A stretch of 64,000 nt of DNA from Gnetum montanum (lineage: Eukaryota; Streptophyta; Gnetopsida; Gnetales; Gnetaceae), in assembly GCA_015680685.1 (NCBI GenBank), contig MNCI01006063.1, positions 387,981 through 451,980 on the forward strand, read 5' to 3'. The translations under genes and the position numbers were made by a program. The notes beneath the pieces were generated by a model. The model had not been told where the DNA came from, made no database searches, and was given only the letters and a program-made list of their open reading frames with translations. Numbering within the stretch: position 1 is the stretch's first letter; each line of letters starts with the position of its first letter. This document shows positions 1 to 11,084 of this stretch, piece by piece.

Positions 1-694
1 GATAAAATAAAGCTATTCTGGTGCCATCAAAATACCAAAGATTTTCTAAACCCTCTTGACTATTGAATCGTTCAACGACAGGACTACAAGTAGAGGCTCT
101 CCTACAACAATCTCAATAGCAGTTCTTATACGTTGCACAATAATAAAATTTACTACTAAAATGCTCTTAAGGCTTTTAAGCACAAGCACTTCTATGAAAA
201 AAATTTTAATAAAAATTTTCTATCGACAACAAGAACAATAAGAGCAATCTAAAAATCCCAAAATTACTTGCCAAAGATGATACTATCTAAATCACTAGCT
301 AAACAATTTAAACAAAACAAAAATAAAACATAACTCATAGGACTATGACAAAGAGGCTAAAATCTTTTCTTTAGCAAGTCATCTTACAAGAAATCTTTCA
401 CACTTTCTTTGTACAAATGCTCTTCTCCCAAGACTCAAAGTGTGTCTCCAAGTGAGAGCCCAAGTACTAGCTAGTAGCCTTCCCAAAGTGTGATGTATCA
501 AGTGTCTTCTCCAATGTATGATGTGATCTTCTTACCCCTAAAGCCTTTTTATAAGGTTAATAAGGTAGTTACATTCCAAAATATCTTAGCTAACTTTTCT
601 CCCAAGTAAGGAGGTTACAACTTACCCAACTAGTTAGGAGGAAGTTATGTAGTTAGGAAGTTATACATAAAGTTAGGAGGAATTTATGCTAACA
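1..694 (-). mobile_element. Partial LTR without cargo, related to the LTR of element C
   Basis: Read on the minus strand, the stretch from about 560 down to 1 matches the TATA-R-U5 part of element C's LTR (26280-26860): the TATAAAAAGGCTT box, the repeated 'cacactttgggag' motifs, and the text up to 'ggtattttgatgg'. Its outer end is TGTTAGCAT at 694, the same start as C's LTR. The U3 here is only about 145 bp against about 2.8 kb in C. No polypurine tract lies outside 694, so this is the outer end of a 5' LTR or a solo LTR whose remainder is left of the window. Confidence 0.8.
546..553 (-). promoter_or_regulatory. TATA box of the partial LTR
   Basis: TATAAAAA on the minus strand, in the same context (AAAAAGGCTT follows) as the TATA boxes of both LTRs of element C. 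Confidence 0.65.
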
Positions 695-889
695 TTAATA
701 TTTGTAAATTTTATAAATTTTATATAATATTACAAATATTTTAACATTTAGTATTGTAAATATTTTATGAGTAGTAACTTATATAATAATGTTTAAAAAA
801 TAATGTTTTAAGACTTGGAATAATTAAATTAAAGGTAAATCTTCAGCCGGCCACTTGGAATAATTAAATTAATGGTAAGTTTCAGCGAT
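695..889. repeat. AT-rich spacer with a 33-bp direct duplication
   Basis: The sequence is very AT-rich to about 810. A 33-bp unit starting ACTTGGAATAATTAAATTAA is then present twice (813-845 and 853-885) with a 40-bp period and few differences. No gene is visible. Confidence 0.6.
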
Positions 890-2130
890 AGATTAAACTG
901 CAACTCCAGCATCAATTAAAATATCTCTTACTCTACGGATTTGGTTATACACCTGGCTTAGTGTGCCTTCGTGTCTCCGTTGCCGCGTTCAGTGGATCGG
1001 TATGACGATAACGAATGCATCGACATTGGGCACGACTGCTATTTCGAATTGCAGGTTCCAGGAATAGACTTCATTTGTGATTACCACCTAAAAGTTTTTT
1101 TAAAAATGCATTCTTAGGAAAACCAGGTTTGCTTGAGTGGAAGAATCCCTGCAACAGAGTATTGTGAGTCACAGCGGTGAGCAGAAATGTAGATCCTTCT
1201 TAAAATCCTGCATGTTTTCACGCATCAGTCTCTGCCAGACCTCCATTCTGACGATGTGTTCATCACTGCCTTCTATTTTTGTGCTTCTCCTTCAATTTTT
1301 CTCCATTAATGCACAGAAACAACAACAGGCACCAAGCGTTCCTCCATAAATTCTTCATTGCAGAAAGGGCAACGTGGGTTCGTGTTGCAACCATGCGGCC
1401 CGTGGATCAAACGATGGTGCTAGTAACCGTACCAGACTTTTCTGCACATGCACATGGCAATCTAGATTGGCCAGAGAGCCCCACTTTGCACTGTAAAATT
1501 CAAACCTAGAAACCCTTGTTGGTTAAGCCGATGGCCACTGAAATCTCTTCCCAGGGATAACTTCGATTAATTAAAGAATCTATAGGAACAAGCATATTCT
1601 TGATTGCCGTCTGGACACCAATTCCAGCCTCCACAGCCATGGATCCATGTGTATTCAAGTTAATACATTAAAAGGAAGTTTTCCGCTGATTTCTAAAGCC
1701 ACGTTGGAGGGTGCAAGAGAGCCCATATCTGCAAATTGAGAGAGACTGACTCCTTCAGCAGCATTTTTTTTCTTATTATTATTTATTTTTTTCTCTGCAG
1801 CAATCACATCTAGTTCGTGATGCTGAAAGCTCTGCAAATGATTATTTACACTTTAAAAAAACAAAAACATGGCACAGTACAGGCATAGGTAGATGCATCC
1901 CCAAGAAGTATCAATGGTAAAGCAGACAAAAATAAAATGTCCACTATGATGTGTAGGTAGGAAATGGTACTGATGTAGTTTATGAAAAGAATAAAAGCAT
2001 AATACATCGATGAGTGCATAATTTGTATAATGGATATAACATCCTTTCTCTGACCATTTTTCTTTCCTTAGATGTTATATCTCTTTTTCTACAAACTGAA
2101 ATTCTTCTAACTGTATAAACCTTTAATCAT
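890..2130 (-). pseudogene. Decayed coding-like sequence, family unknown
   Basis: This stretch is less AT-rich than its flanks and shows no LTR-element protein. On the minus strand several short open stretches read like real protein: a 60-residue stretch at 1837-1655, a stretch starting MAVEAGIGVQTAIK near 1635, a Cys-rich piece PRCPFCNEEFMEERLVPV near 1380-1340, and a piece ending VYNQIRRVRDILIDAG near 900. They lie in different frames with stops between them, as expected for a dead multi-exon gene or a captured fragment. CPFC resembles the last cysteine pair of a RING-type finger, but the rest of the pattern is not clear and I assign no function. The join to element A near 2130 is not precise. 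Confidence 0.3.
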
Positions 2131-2139
2131 GCCAAACTG

Positions 2140-3174
2140 TTCCATAAGATGGCCAAAATGTGCCAATAGTTCTTATGGAGCATTTGTTGATAAATGTATG
2201 CCTTTTGGCCTTTGTAATGCACTGGCTAGTTTCCAAAGAGCCATGATCTCAACATTTTCTAATATGTGAGAAGATTATGTTGAAGTTTCTATGGATGATT
2301 TTTCATTCTGTAGGAATACATATGAAGAAAGTTTACAACATCTTGAACATGTCTTAGATAGATGTATTGATAAAAATTTAAAATTAAGTTGGAAAAAAGT
2401 CACTTGATGGTTACGAGTGGCATAGTGTTAGGACATGTTATTTCTAAAGATGGGATAAGGATGGATGATGAGAAAATAAGATCCATATCTACACTTCTAG
2501 CTCCAACTAATTTAAAGGCTCTTTGATCTTTTTTGGGACATGTTGGATATTATAGAAGGTTTATCAAAGACTTTTCAAAAATTTCTAAACCATTATATAT
2601 GCTCTTAGAAAAAGATGTTTCATTTGTTTAAACTAATGACTATCAAGAAGCATTCTTGGAATTGAAAAAACAAGTAACCATAGCCTCTATATTAAATGCA
2701 CCTAATTGGGATTATCCATTTGATCTAATGTGTGATGCTAGTGACATAGCAATAGGAGTAGTTTTAGGACAATACATTGATAATAAACCATGAGTGATTT
2801 ATTATGCGTCCAAAAGTTTAGACCAAGCCCAAGTAAACTATACAACTATAGAAAAAGAATTATTATCTATTGTATATGCTCTGGAAAAATTTAGATATTA
2901 TTTAATAGGATATAAAACTAGAGTATATACTGAACATTTAGCTATTAAATTCTTAGCTACCAAAAAAATAGAAAATTGAAAAATAATGAGATGGTGCTTA
3001 TTACTTCAAAAATTTGTCTTAGATATTTTAGATAACAAAAGAATGGAAAATGTAGTAGCAAATAATCTTTCAAGGCTAGAAACTACGGATGAGAATCAAA
3101 CACAAGGAGTTTTTCATGATGAATTTCTTGATGAACAATTTTTTCTACAAGAAATAATCCTTGGTTTGCTAATA
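2140..3174 (+). pseudogene. Reverse transcriptase and RNase H remnant (element A)
   Basis: These are pol enzymes: RT copies element RNA to DNA and RNase H removes the template. About 2165-2400 gives the RT palm pieces with CMPFGLCNALASFQRA and VSMDDFSFC, the latter holding the two catalytic aspartates (DD). A frameshift near 2400 is followed by SFLGHVGYYRRFIKDFSK (about 2530) and the RNase H start DLMCDASDIAIGVVLGQ (about 2720). The RNase H core with YYASKSLDQAQ, EKELLSIVYALEKF and a YTEHLAI stretch is at 2794-2980. Stops fall at positions where tryptophan or glutamine is expected, and the fragment begins inside the RT fingers/palm. It is not functional. Confidence 0.85.
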
Positions 3175-3194
3175 TAGCCAACTATCTACCCACT

Positions 3195-4430
3195 ATGAAA
3201 ACCCCTACCAATTGGAATAGAAAAGAAAAGAAATCTTTCTTATGCACCATATCTAGGTACATATGGAGTAGTCCATATCTCTATCTAATCTATAAGGATA
3301 ACATAGTAAGGAGATGTGTGGCTAAGAATGAAAAACAAGAAATTCTACAAATCTTCCATGATGATTTAGGGGGTTTCCACTTTGATAGCAAATGTACCGC
3401 TATCAAAATCCTTCAAAGTGGATTTATTGGCCCTCAATTTTTAAAGATGCATATAAGTATGTGCAAGAATGTGGTAAATGTCAACGAATGGAAGCCATAA
3501 CAAAAAGACATGAAATGGCCTTAAAACCAATTTTAATAACAAAACCATTTGATGTGTAGGGTATATACGTTTTAGGAACATTTCCACCATCTAATGGATG
3601 TCAATACATTTTGGTTTGTATCGACTATGTCACCAAATAGGTAGAAGAAAAAGCTACCCCAACAAATGATGTTAAGGTTTTTGTAGCATTCCTTAGAGAA
3701 AATATTTTAACACATTTTGGAACTCCACAGGTGATCATTAGTGATCAAGAAACCCATTTTTCAATAAAAGCATGGAAAAATTCCTTAAGTCTTATGGTAT
3801 CCAACATAAATAAGCTACTGCCTATCATCCTCAAACAAATGGCTAAATAGAGAATGCTAATAGAATTATCTTGAATATATTAACAGAAATTGTATGTATT
3901 AAAGGAAAGGATTGGTCTAAAAAATTACAAGATGCACTGTGGGCTTATTAGATTACCTATAAACTAGGTTTATGATATTCACCTTATTAATTGGTTTTTG
4001 GTAAGTTATGTATATTACCTATTGAACTTTAATATCAATATTTACAGTTAGCCCAACAACTCAACTTTGATGAAGACATGAACCAAGCCACTCAAATCAA
4101 CTAACTTCATGAGCTTGACAAAATGTGGCTACATGCTCTTAACAAATAAAAAAATTGTAAAGAAACAAATAAAGACATTACAAGATAAGAATATGTTTAA
4201 AAAATACTTTTTCATAGGTGATAAGGTTCTTTTCTATAACATGAGATTACATAAATTTTTAGGGATGTTAAGAAATAGGTGGGAAGGCCCTTACTTAGTT
4301 ATCCAACCCCATGATAACGAAAGAATTCTCATATTACCTATTGATGATTCCTCAACTACATTCTTAGTCAATGGACAAAGACTTAACTTATATCATCAAC
4401 ATTGCATTGATGAACCTAGAAGAAGATGAA
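3195..4430 (+). pseudogene. Integrase remnant (element A)
   Basis: Integrase inserts the element copy into the chromosome. The N-terminal zinc-finger region (about 3300-3500) retains HDDLGGFHFDSKCTAIKIL, but the finger is degraded. The catalytic core is recognisable at about 3595-3770: LVCIDYVTK with a stop where Trp is expected, then the HFGTPQVIISDQETHF block that carries the second catalytic Asp. The C-terminal domain is open from 4109 to 4429 and includes RNRWEGPYLV, a typical gypsy integrase C-terminal motif. At least five in-frame stops make it inactive. Confidence 0.85.
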
Positions 4431-5770
4431 CTTATAGAGCTAAGTGACCCAACTTATCCCATAACTAATGAATTATATAACAATAATGCATTAGCAGTCT
4501 TAGCTCTTAAAAATTAGATATTACATTTCTTGAGAAAAAAAAGAAAAAAGAAAAAGAAAAAAAAAAGAAAAAAGGAAAGAAATAAAAAAACAATGACCCT
4601 ACAAGAACCTTCAATCATGAGCTAAGCCCCACCGTCACAAGAACCTTACAATTGGCGCAATGCTCCAACCTCATAATTTTAAGCATCCTACAAGAGCCTC
4701 CTTTTTTAAGTAGAGTGTTTAAGGGATAGGAAAAAATTACCAATCAAATAAAGGTGCCACTACCTTAGAACTAGGGTATAACACTAGCAGTGAATAAGTG
4801 AAGAAGTGACTCCTTCATAGTCGATATCTTAATAGGCACCTTCACTTTTAATCATTCCTCTTACTTTGTTATTTAGTTATTTTGCTTTTGTTTCTTTGTA
4901 CTTCTCAAATTATTGTTCTTTTTGCTTTTTTTTTTACCTAGTTTTTACTATTTTCTATTTCTCTTTTTCATTTTTTTTATGTTATCTTCCTATTTTCTCT
5001 TACATGGTCATCTCTTTAACTAGTGGTACTTTTGTGCATGGTTTTTCTTTGTGTTTTCCATCATGTCTTAGGCATTAGTGGTCAAGATCCCTACTATGGT
5101 AGCTGATGATGCATACTAACACTCATTCACCCATTTCCTTTGGTGTCCTCTTAGTTTGGATATATAAAACCCAAGGGAACTTTTGATTTTGGTATATCCT
5201 TTGACTATATCTTTTTTTAATAATTTATATTTGCTAATTAACCTAGGTATGTTACATACCTTAGCCTAATTAGGGGGAGGGGCTAACCAATTAATAAAGG
5301 ATATGATAGTAGGGTATAACCAACTTGGAAGCTAAGCCAACATCAAGTTGGGAAATGAGTTAGATATAAGTAATGTGTCTTGGATCCTTGAATCATAGGA
5401 AAGGTTTAAACCTTGAGTCTATAAGACATTCTTGCACCTAACAAAGTAGACCTTGTGAGGCAAGGTTAAGTCAAATTAATCCTAGATATGACCTTCCTAA
5501 CCAATTTATATGTGAAATCATATCCAAGAATAAAAATTTATTATCAAAGAGGAATAGGTATAATTAATAAATAAATATTTGGACATTTAGGCAATAGAAA
5601 AATTTATTTTTGTTTTAATATTTTTGTTGTTAAATGTCTACATGTTCCAATATGTTAAATTTTGAATGCCTAAAATAAATATTTTGGAATAATTCTATTT
5701 TCTTATACATCTATTAATGTTTTATTTTATTTTATTTCTTCCTTTATGACTAAGCACTAACCAAAGGCTA
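4431..5770 (+). other. 3' non-coding region of element A
   Basis: There is no recognisable protein here. It holds an A-rich purine run (about 4530-4590), T-rich tracts (4900-5020) and a second purine tract (TTAGGGGGAGGGGCTAA near 5267) that resembles a spare polypurine primer. Confidence 0.5.
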
Positions 5771-5781
5771 GTCGGGGGCTA
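5771..5781 (+). other. Polypurine tract of element A
   Basis: GTCGGGGGCTA lies directly before the LTR start TGTTAAATC. It is the expected primer for second-strand synthesis and marks the following LTR as the 3' one. Confidence 0.7.
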
Positions 5782-6995
5782 TGTTAAATCTCAAAATTGG
5801 TAGTTTTTAAATCTTAATTACATATTGTTAATTATTTAATTTGTGTTTAATTAATATTTATATTAGTTATTTTAATTTATTTTAATTTATTTTAATTTAT
5901 TGTATTCTAGTTTATTATAGTAATGAGTATTAGTTTATTAGTTTTTATGTACTAAAGACTCCAACTAGAGGCATAGGTTTTGTTGCTGGCAACCATGTGA
6001 TGGTAGTTGAAGAATCTAATTCCTTGATCTATACTGGTGTTATGTTTTTGGTTTTTGTTTTTTTTTTCTTGTAGTAGTATTAGGAATGCACATTGAAGAT
6101 TTATGGTGGTAATGAAGCTAAAACTTGGACGTTGATGCTATAATGAGGGTGTGCTACTCCATCAACCACATTCTTTGACCATGCAACTATAGCTATTTTC
6201 TACATGTTCCTACAACCATTACCTGTGCGTGGGTGGTGGAAGCTGCATGTTTCTTTGCCACATGATTGATGGACATTACAGTGAATGTTACTTGCACAGG
6301 TGATGGTGGTGGACATTACAATGAACATTACCTACATGAGTGATGGTGGTGGACATTATAGTGGATGTTACATGTGGATAGTAACTACCATGGCCATTAC
6401 ACATGGGTGGTGGCTCCTCATTTACTAGACCAGTTCTTATAAATTCCTTGGCCAGATGCAACAGAGGAGACAAAGAATAGAAAAAAGGATATGAAGAAAT
6501 AAAGAGAGGATACCACTAAGAGAACCACACCAGATTAGATTTTTTGTTTGTGCACAAAATTGTGAACAAAGAATGTTAATTCTTTATGGAAGTTAACAAC
6601 CAATGATGTTTTAAGATTATGAAGTTTTTGCATTGTGGAGACAATAGAGCAAGGTCACAAATTAGGCGATGTCTCCTTTGTAATCTTCCTTATTTCTCAT
6701 AAATTAATTTAAATTTAATTTGATTTAATTGATTGTATTCATCTTTGAACTTAATGTTAGAAGTTAAGATGAATATTTTTTATTTTACTTATGGGTGATA
6801 GTTGTATTTGTGGTGTTCTCAGTTGAATCTAAATCTAATCGTTGGTTTTATGTCGTGATGATCTTTTGACATTAAACCATTCCTCCATGGGATACAACTT
6901 GCAGGTCATTCATAGGTGATGTAACAATTTCTACAATGAAAGAAACAATGATAAAAATTAAAGGTATCCAGCACCATATTTTACCTATCTCATCA
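5782..6995 (+). repeat. 3' LTR of element A
   Basis: It starts TGTTAAATC after the polypurine tract and ends CTCATCA. The start, the middle (AACTTAATRTTAGAAGTT, CCTCCATGG.ATACAACT) and the end align with the reversed LTR at 48957-49888. It is longer (1214 versus 932 bp), partly through a minisatellite. The bases after it (CATTG, 6996-7000) are not a primer-binding site, which confirms a 3' LTR. The other target-site copy is lost with the 5' end. Confidence 0.75.
6270..6390 (+). repeat. 40-bp minisatellite in element A's LTR
   Basis: Three imperfect units of exactly 40-bp period begin at 6270, 6310 and 6350, with core TGGTGGTGGACATTAYARTG. Confidence 0.75.
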
Positions 6996-7518
6996 CATTG
7001 TAATGGTTGAAATATTGAATACAAGATTAAAAGATGTGAAAAATTTGGATTGTATCCTTCCCCTTTCTATTGATTCTCCCTTATTGTTAGAATGTTTCTC
7101 TTCAAAAGAGGAAAAAGACATTGGATATGGTTGTCTTTCTTCCTCCTAATCTTATCTTAAATTAGTTCATGTACATTTATAAAGGCTAATGGTATTCCTA
7201 GGATGTTGAATCTGTGTTGGGTTTTTAGGTTGCTTTGTTGCTTTCATTTAACAATCAAATTTCTCTTTATCACATTTGTGGGTAACCAATCCTAAGACTC
7301 TAAAAATTTATTAAATTACCCCTAAAATATCTACCTTAATTGCAATTTTTTTAACAATCTCTACAGGTTAGGCAATAAGAGGGGTTGATTCTTGGGATTA
7401 TACTTTTTCCTTGTTAAATTTTTTGATGCAAGGATAATAATTGAAAGAAATAATTTCTACAAATACTTAACAAAAGAAAAGAAAATAAAATGAAAAATAA
7501 AACATGCTTGTTGAAAAG
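6996..7518. other. Unassigned, possibly the leader of element H
   Basis: AT-rich DNA with no protein I recognise lies between element A's LTR and element D. If D is removed, this stretch joins 48865-48935, which follows H's LTR and PBS on the minus strand. It would then be the untranslated leader of H. This is inference from geometry only. Confidence 0.35.
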
Positions 7519-7643
7519 TGATGAATTGTGGTTTGTCAAGTGCTAATATGAGATGCTTGTTAACTAAGTGCTGATATCTGACCCCTGTTATCAGACCCTT
7601 GATATCTAATGAGTCCCAATATTGGACCCTTGATATTGGGTAT

Positions 7644-7653
7644 GCGATATCGC
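7644..7653. promoter_or_regulatory. Palindrome GCGATATCGC upstream of the D TATA box
   Basis: A perfect 10-bp palindrome followed by the half-decayed copy GCAATATCGT at 7678-7687. They lie about 20-60 bp upstream of the TATA box. The same motif recurs in E's LTR. Confidence 0.5.
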
Positions 7654-7704
7654 GGCCTTGCTAACAATATTGAATACGCAATATCGTGGTTCTTTTTGTT
7701 AGCC

Positions 7705-7712
7705 TATAAATA
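7705..7712 (+). promoter_or_regulatory. TATA box of D 5' LTR
   Basis: TATAAATA, conserved in the 3' LTR copy (48132-48139). Transcription of D would start shortly downstream. Confidence 0.65.
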
Positions 7713-8423
7713 CATAATTGGGCACATGAAAAAGTAACAGGAAACTAGTATTAAAGTAGGATCTTTTTGTTAGTTTTTCCTATCAACCCTTTCCCTAGTG
7801 CATGCCCATAGTGCGACAGTTGTAATTGTATGAAACCTTTATTCGAGTGTGACGTACTTGGACACACACATGATCAACAATAAGGATCGAGATTACTTCA
7901 TCATCATAGCATTTTCTTAATTTTAACTGTTATTTATTTCTTTTGTAATTAATATTTCTCTACCCTCATCTCCTACCCCTCTTAGTAAATGTGGAATGAG
8001 TACGACTTAATCATGAGCATTTACGTGTGACTACTTGGTATCCCAGTAGCATACCTAGGACATGCACCTAGTAATCCCAGTGGTAGTACACAAGGTCCAA
8101 GATGTGTACGGATGATTAAGGGATAGATGCTCATCACACTTAGGCTAGCTTAGACTCTCTTCTCCATTTCCCTCTTAGGTTAATCAAAGTTATTTTCCAT
8201 TGCCTCTAGGAGTAGCACTAGTCTAGGATCACATCATACACCTCACTCTAGACTAAACCATATGTGACAAAGCAAATACTAGTCCAAGTGGGAAGATAGC
8301 AAACTGCGATCAATGAGTAGCTATCTAGATATCACAACTAGCCCATCTGCAAAGTTTGATTGGATCATGCGTGAATGCTCATATTCATATGGTTGAGTGT
8401 AGGGGTACCTCGCCACTTATCAT

Positions 8424-8441
8424 TGACATCGTTACCAGGGA
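8424..8441 (+). other. Primer-binding site of element D (tRNA-Asp type)
   Basis: TGACATCGTTACCAGGGA starts one base after the LTR. It equals the common plant tRNA-Asp PBS TGGCGCCGTTGCCGGGGA except at G/C-to-A/T transition positions. Confidence 0.7.
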
Positions 8442-8553
8442 TGGTGCTAGTTATTTAGATTAGTTATATCATACAAGATCACTGCAACAAAGTATTAATG
8501 ATATATCTTTCAAAAAAAGTAATTGTAAATAAGTCATACACAAATTCATCACA

Positions 8554-8969
8554 ATGTCTCTCTCACAAGAATATGACAACACAACAATTGGTAAGGCAAT
8601 TCATTGGAGAACCAATGAATTATACAATGATGAAGATGAAGTTTGGAGTACTCAATCTAATGCAGGGGTCTCCTATGTACATAAACAAAGACAACATTTT
8701 CCCAACTCACAAATTCATAACCTACATAGTGATGATGAATCCCTACTAGCCACTAAGAGCCTAATGCATATACAAGAGGCTATTTGAATATCCCGCAAGC
8801 ATCGTAAGGAAAGCCATCTACCCAGGCTTGATTTAAACAACTTTCCCAAATTTTTAGGAGGCTATGATTTAGATCTGCAACATCCTTTACAAGCCTTCCA
8901 TGATGCCTATGTATGGAAAAATATTGATAATGGATGGAAAAAACTTAAGCTCTTTCCTACAACACTCTT
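8554..8969 (+). pseudogene. gag, first part (element D)
   Basis: Gag forms the virus-like particle. The frame from 8554 reads to a stop at 8785 and then continues to LNNFPKFLGGYDL, AFHDAYVWKNIDNGW and KLKLFPTTL at the edge of element M. Element E has the same block (AFHDACALQNIEKKW, KLFPRTLI). Replacing the 5-mer at 8965-8969 by its copy at 44280-44284 continues the frame into 44285 onward (TMVELFTKRYQTYARVSTLR). Confidence 0.75.
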
Positions 8970-9183
8970 TGAAACACCATAAATTTTTAGGGCATCCTTG
9001 CTTCAGGCAGCATCATGTCACTTTGGCAAGAAATGGATGTTTCGAGTTTAGGCTGTATAGTTTGGAAAATTTTGTAGCTGGGTAATTCATCCAGTTGATA
9101 GCCTACTCAAAAATGATGTAGAGAGTTGTTGGCAGTGCTCAAAATGCACAAAATAGTTTGCCAAGTTTTCTAGTCAAGGAGTT

Positions 9184-9860
9184 TGCTACGCTACGCTACG
9201 CTATGTAGCGTAGCAGGCTTTGGGAGACAGTTGTTTAAGTGATCAACTGTAAATTATTGCAAGACAAGATGCTACGCTATGTAGCATAGTGTAGCACAAT
9301 GAGAGCAACACAGGAAGGCTAGCTAATTCAGTGATTTCAATTGCATTCAGTTAGCACCCCTAGCCTTCGAAAATAGTTGCTTCACTTGACTCCAAGTTTT
9401 TCAGCAATGACTCCTTCACCAGAAAACAAAAAACTCAACAAAATGTAGGCCATGTTGGTTGCTACGCTACACTACACTACGTGGCGTAGCATAGCGTAGA
9501 AACTCTACTGGAGCAATGAAAGGCATCTCAAAGGGTGGGATTAGCAAGTTCGCAAGTTTCGCAGTGAAAAAAGCAAAGTTTGTAGATTGACAATGTTTTC
9601 GCGACTAAGGCCAGCTACTATGCTATGCTACGCTACATAGCATAGCATAGTGTAGAAAGTATGCAAAAAGCAGTCGGAGCACTTCAAAGGTTTTTGACAC
9701 ATGCAGCAGGACGCAACATAAGTTTTTGCCTTGAACTGGTGGCTACGCTATGCTACGCTGCATAGCATAGCACGACGCTATGCTGCATAGCATAGCAAGA
9801 CGCTATGCCACAACAACATGCTACACTACAAAGCATAGCGTAGCGTAGAAAGAAGTTATG
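9184..9860. repeat. Cluster of TAGC/GCTA hairpin repeats in M U3
   Basis: At least seven inverted repeats built from GCTACGCTATG occur at about 9185-9214, 9270-9295, 9462-9500, 9615-9655, 9741-9771, 9776-9805 and 9822-9850. The clearest is GCTACGCTATGTAGCGTAGC (9195-9214), with 9-bp arms and a 2-base centre. The 3' LTR retains four (43009, 43077, 43278, 43426). Confidence 0.75.
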
Positions 9861-10053
9861 CTACATCAATGCACTTCACCTATTTGCACCGTTGGCACAC
9901 ATCTCCAAGTTCTGAGAGCACAATTATGGCATGGTAGGCTCATCCAACAGTCATGCATGTCCAACAGTCATGCATGTCCATGCAGCATAGACAAGTCAAC
10001 ATGGGCCTAGGACATGTGGTGTCCAAACTGCACCTTTCATGTGCCCTTGGCCC

Positions 10054-10061
10054 TATAAATA
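10054..10061 (+). promoter_or_regulatory. TATA box of M 5' LTR
   Basis: TATAAATA after CCTTGGCCC. The 3' LTR copy has decayed to TATTAATA (43662-43669). Confidence 0.65.
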
Positions 10062-10677
10062 TCCCAATGAGCAATGCTCAAGGGGGTCGGTTTGTTGATG
10101 AATTGGTTAGTTAGCAAGCAAAGAGTTAGAATTGTAATCTTGAGCATTGTAAACATCTTTTTTGGCACTGTAAATAGTTAGCACTCCCATTTGTCATTCT
10201 GTTTTGCTCTTTCCTACTATCCTCGCAACATTTTGCATTGTTGACCCTTGAGTCCATGTTTAAGCATACAACTGTCTTGCTCTAAACATCTCGGTTACTC
10301 TTGGGATCTCTATGCCCCTCAGTGCTGTGCAACCAATTGTATCCACCTTGACATAGTGAAGTCACATTCTTGAAGCGGTGCATTTTTCTAACTGCTTTTT
10401 ACTTTGTTTTCCTTCTTATCATTGCATTTTACATCATTTTCTTCCCCTTTTATGTTTAAAGATTACTTTATGCTACAAGTCCTATTTACAGGTTATTCGT
10501 TTGCAAAATGTTATATTAACACCGGCTAAGTCTCTGTCTGATCGACCAAATCATTCAGGGTTCCTCGTTTCCATTTTATCTAGCATAGCCCTCACATGGA
10601 TCCAGGGTTAAAACTATCTTGACTGACAACCTCTCGGTGTTTTCCATCCACCGATGTTTTTGGTCATTACAGGTTTC

Positions 10678-10695
10678 TAGCACTAGAAGGAGGGC
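10678..10695 (+). other. Primer-binding site of element M (decayed)
   Basis: TAGCACTAGAAGGAGGGC differs from the PBS of C (TGGCGCTAGAAGGAGGGC, 27580) by two G-to-A changes. Confidence 0.7.
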
Positions 10696-11084
10696 CTAAA
10701 TGGTTCCATTTCCATATTTCACGGTAGTCCTGTGAGCATTCTGCACCCTGATACACATTAGCATAAATTTGACACCCATTTGCGGTTATTTACGCATCGT
10801 GCAGTGTAGATCAGTTGCTTTGACTATTCTTCCAGAACCCTGCAGGACATAAAGCCTCTGATCGCCATTTCACTAACTTGTTTTATGGTAGTCTTTCATG
10901 CATTCTAGACCTTATCGTGCACTAGCATAAATGTGACATCCTTCAGCGGTTGTTTACGCATCATGTGGTACGGATCAGTTTCTTTGATGATTCCTTTGGA
11001 ATCCAGCAAGACATAAAGCCTTTTTGATTGTTCTCTAATTTCCTTTCTTTTCACATTTTCAAACAACTATTTAGCTTCATAACA

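Larger units (their letters stand above)
2131..6995 (+). mobile_element. Element A: 5'-truncated Athila-like Ty3/gypsy element
   Basis: In order it shows the C-terminal part of reverse transcriptase, RNase H, integrase, a 1.3-kb 3' non-coding stretch, a polypurine tract and a 1.2-kb LTR. The RT-RNaseH-integrase order is that of Ty3/gypsy. The residue patterns (YGAF..CMPFGLCNA, VSMDDFSFC, SFLGHVGYYRRF) are of the Athila/Tat type. The 5' LTR, gag, protease and N-terminal RT are absent. All reading frames carry stops and frameshifts. Its LTR is a relative of the reversed LTR at 48957-49888 (element H). Confidence 0.85.
7519..8422 (+). repeat. 5' LTR of element D
   Basis: 904 bp, TGATGAATTG to CACTTATCA. 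U3 repeats the phrase 'gatat(c/t)..acccttgatatc' and carries the palindrome GCGATATCGC just before the TATA box. It pairs with 47919-48864. Confidence 0.85.
8970..10671 (+). repeat. 5' LTR of element M
   Basis: 1702 bp. U3 is dominated by hairpin-forming GCTACGCTATG repeats. A TATA box lies at 10054. R-U5 contains 'ccctcagtgctgtgcaaccaattgtatc', well conserved in the 3' LTR. Confidence 0.85.

Noticed and set aside
1137-1509. Plus-strand frames at 1137-1349 and 1279-1509
   Set aside because: The minus strand of the same stretch gives the more protein-like reading (CPFCNEEF). The plus frames have no recognisable feature.
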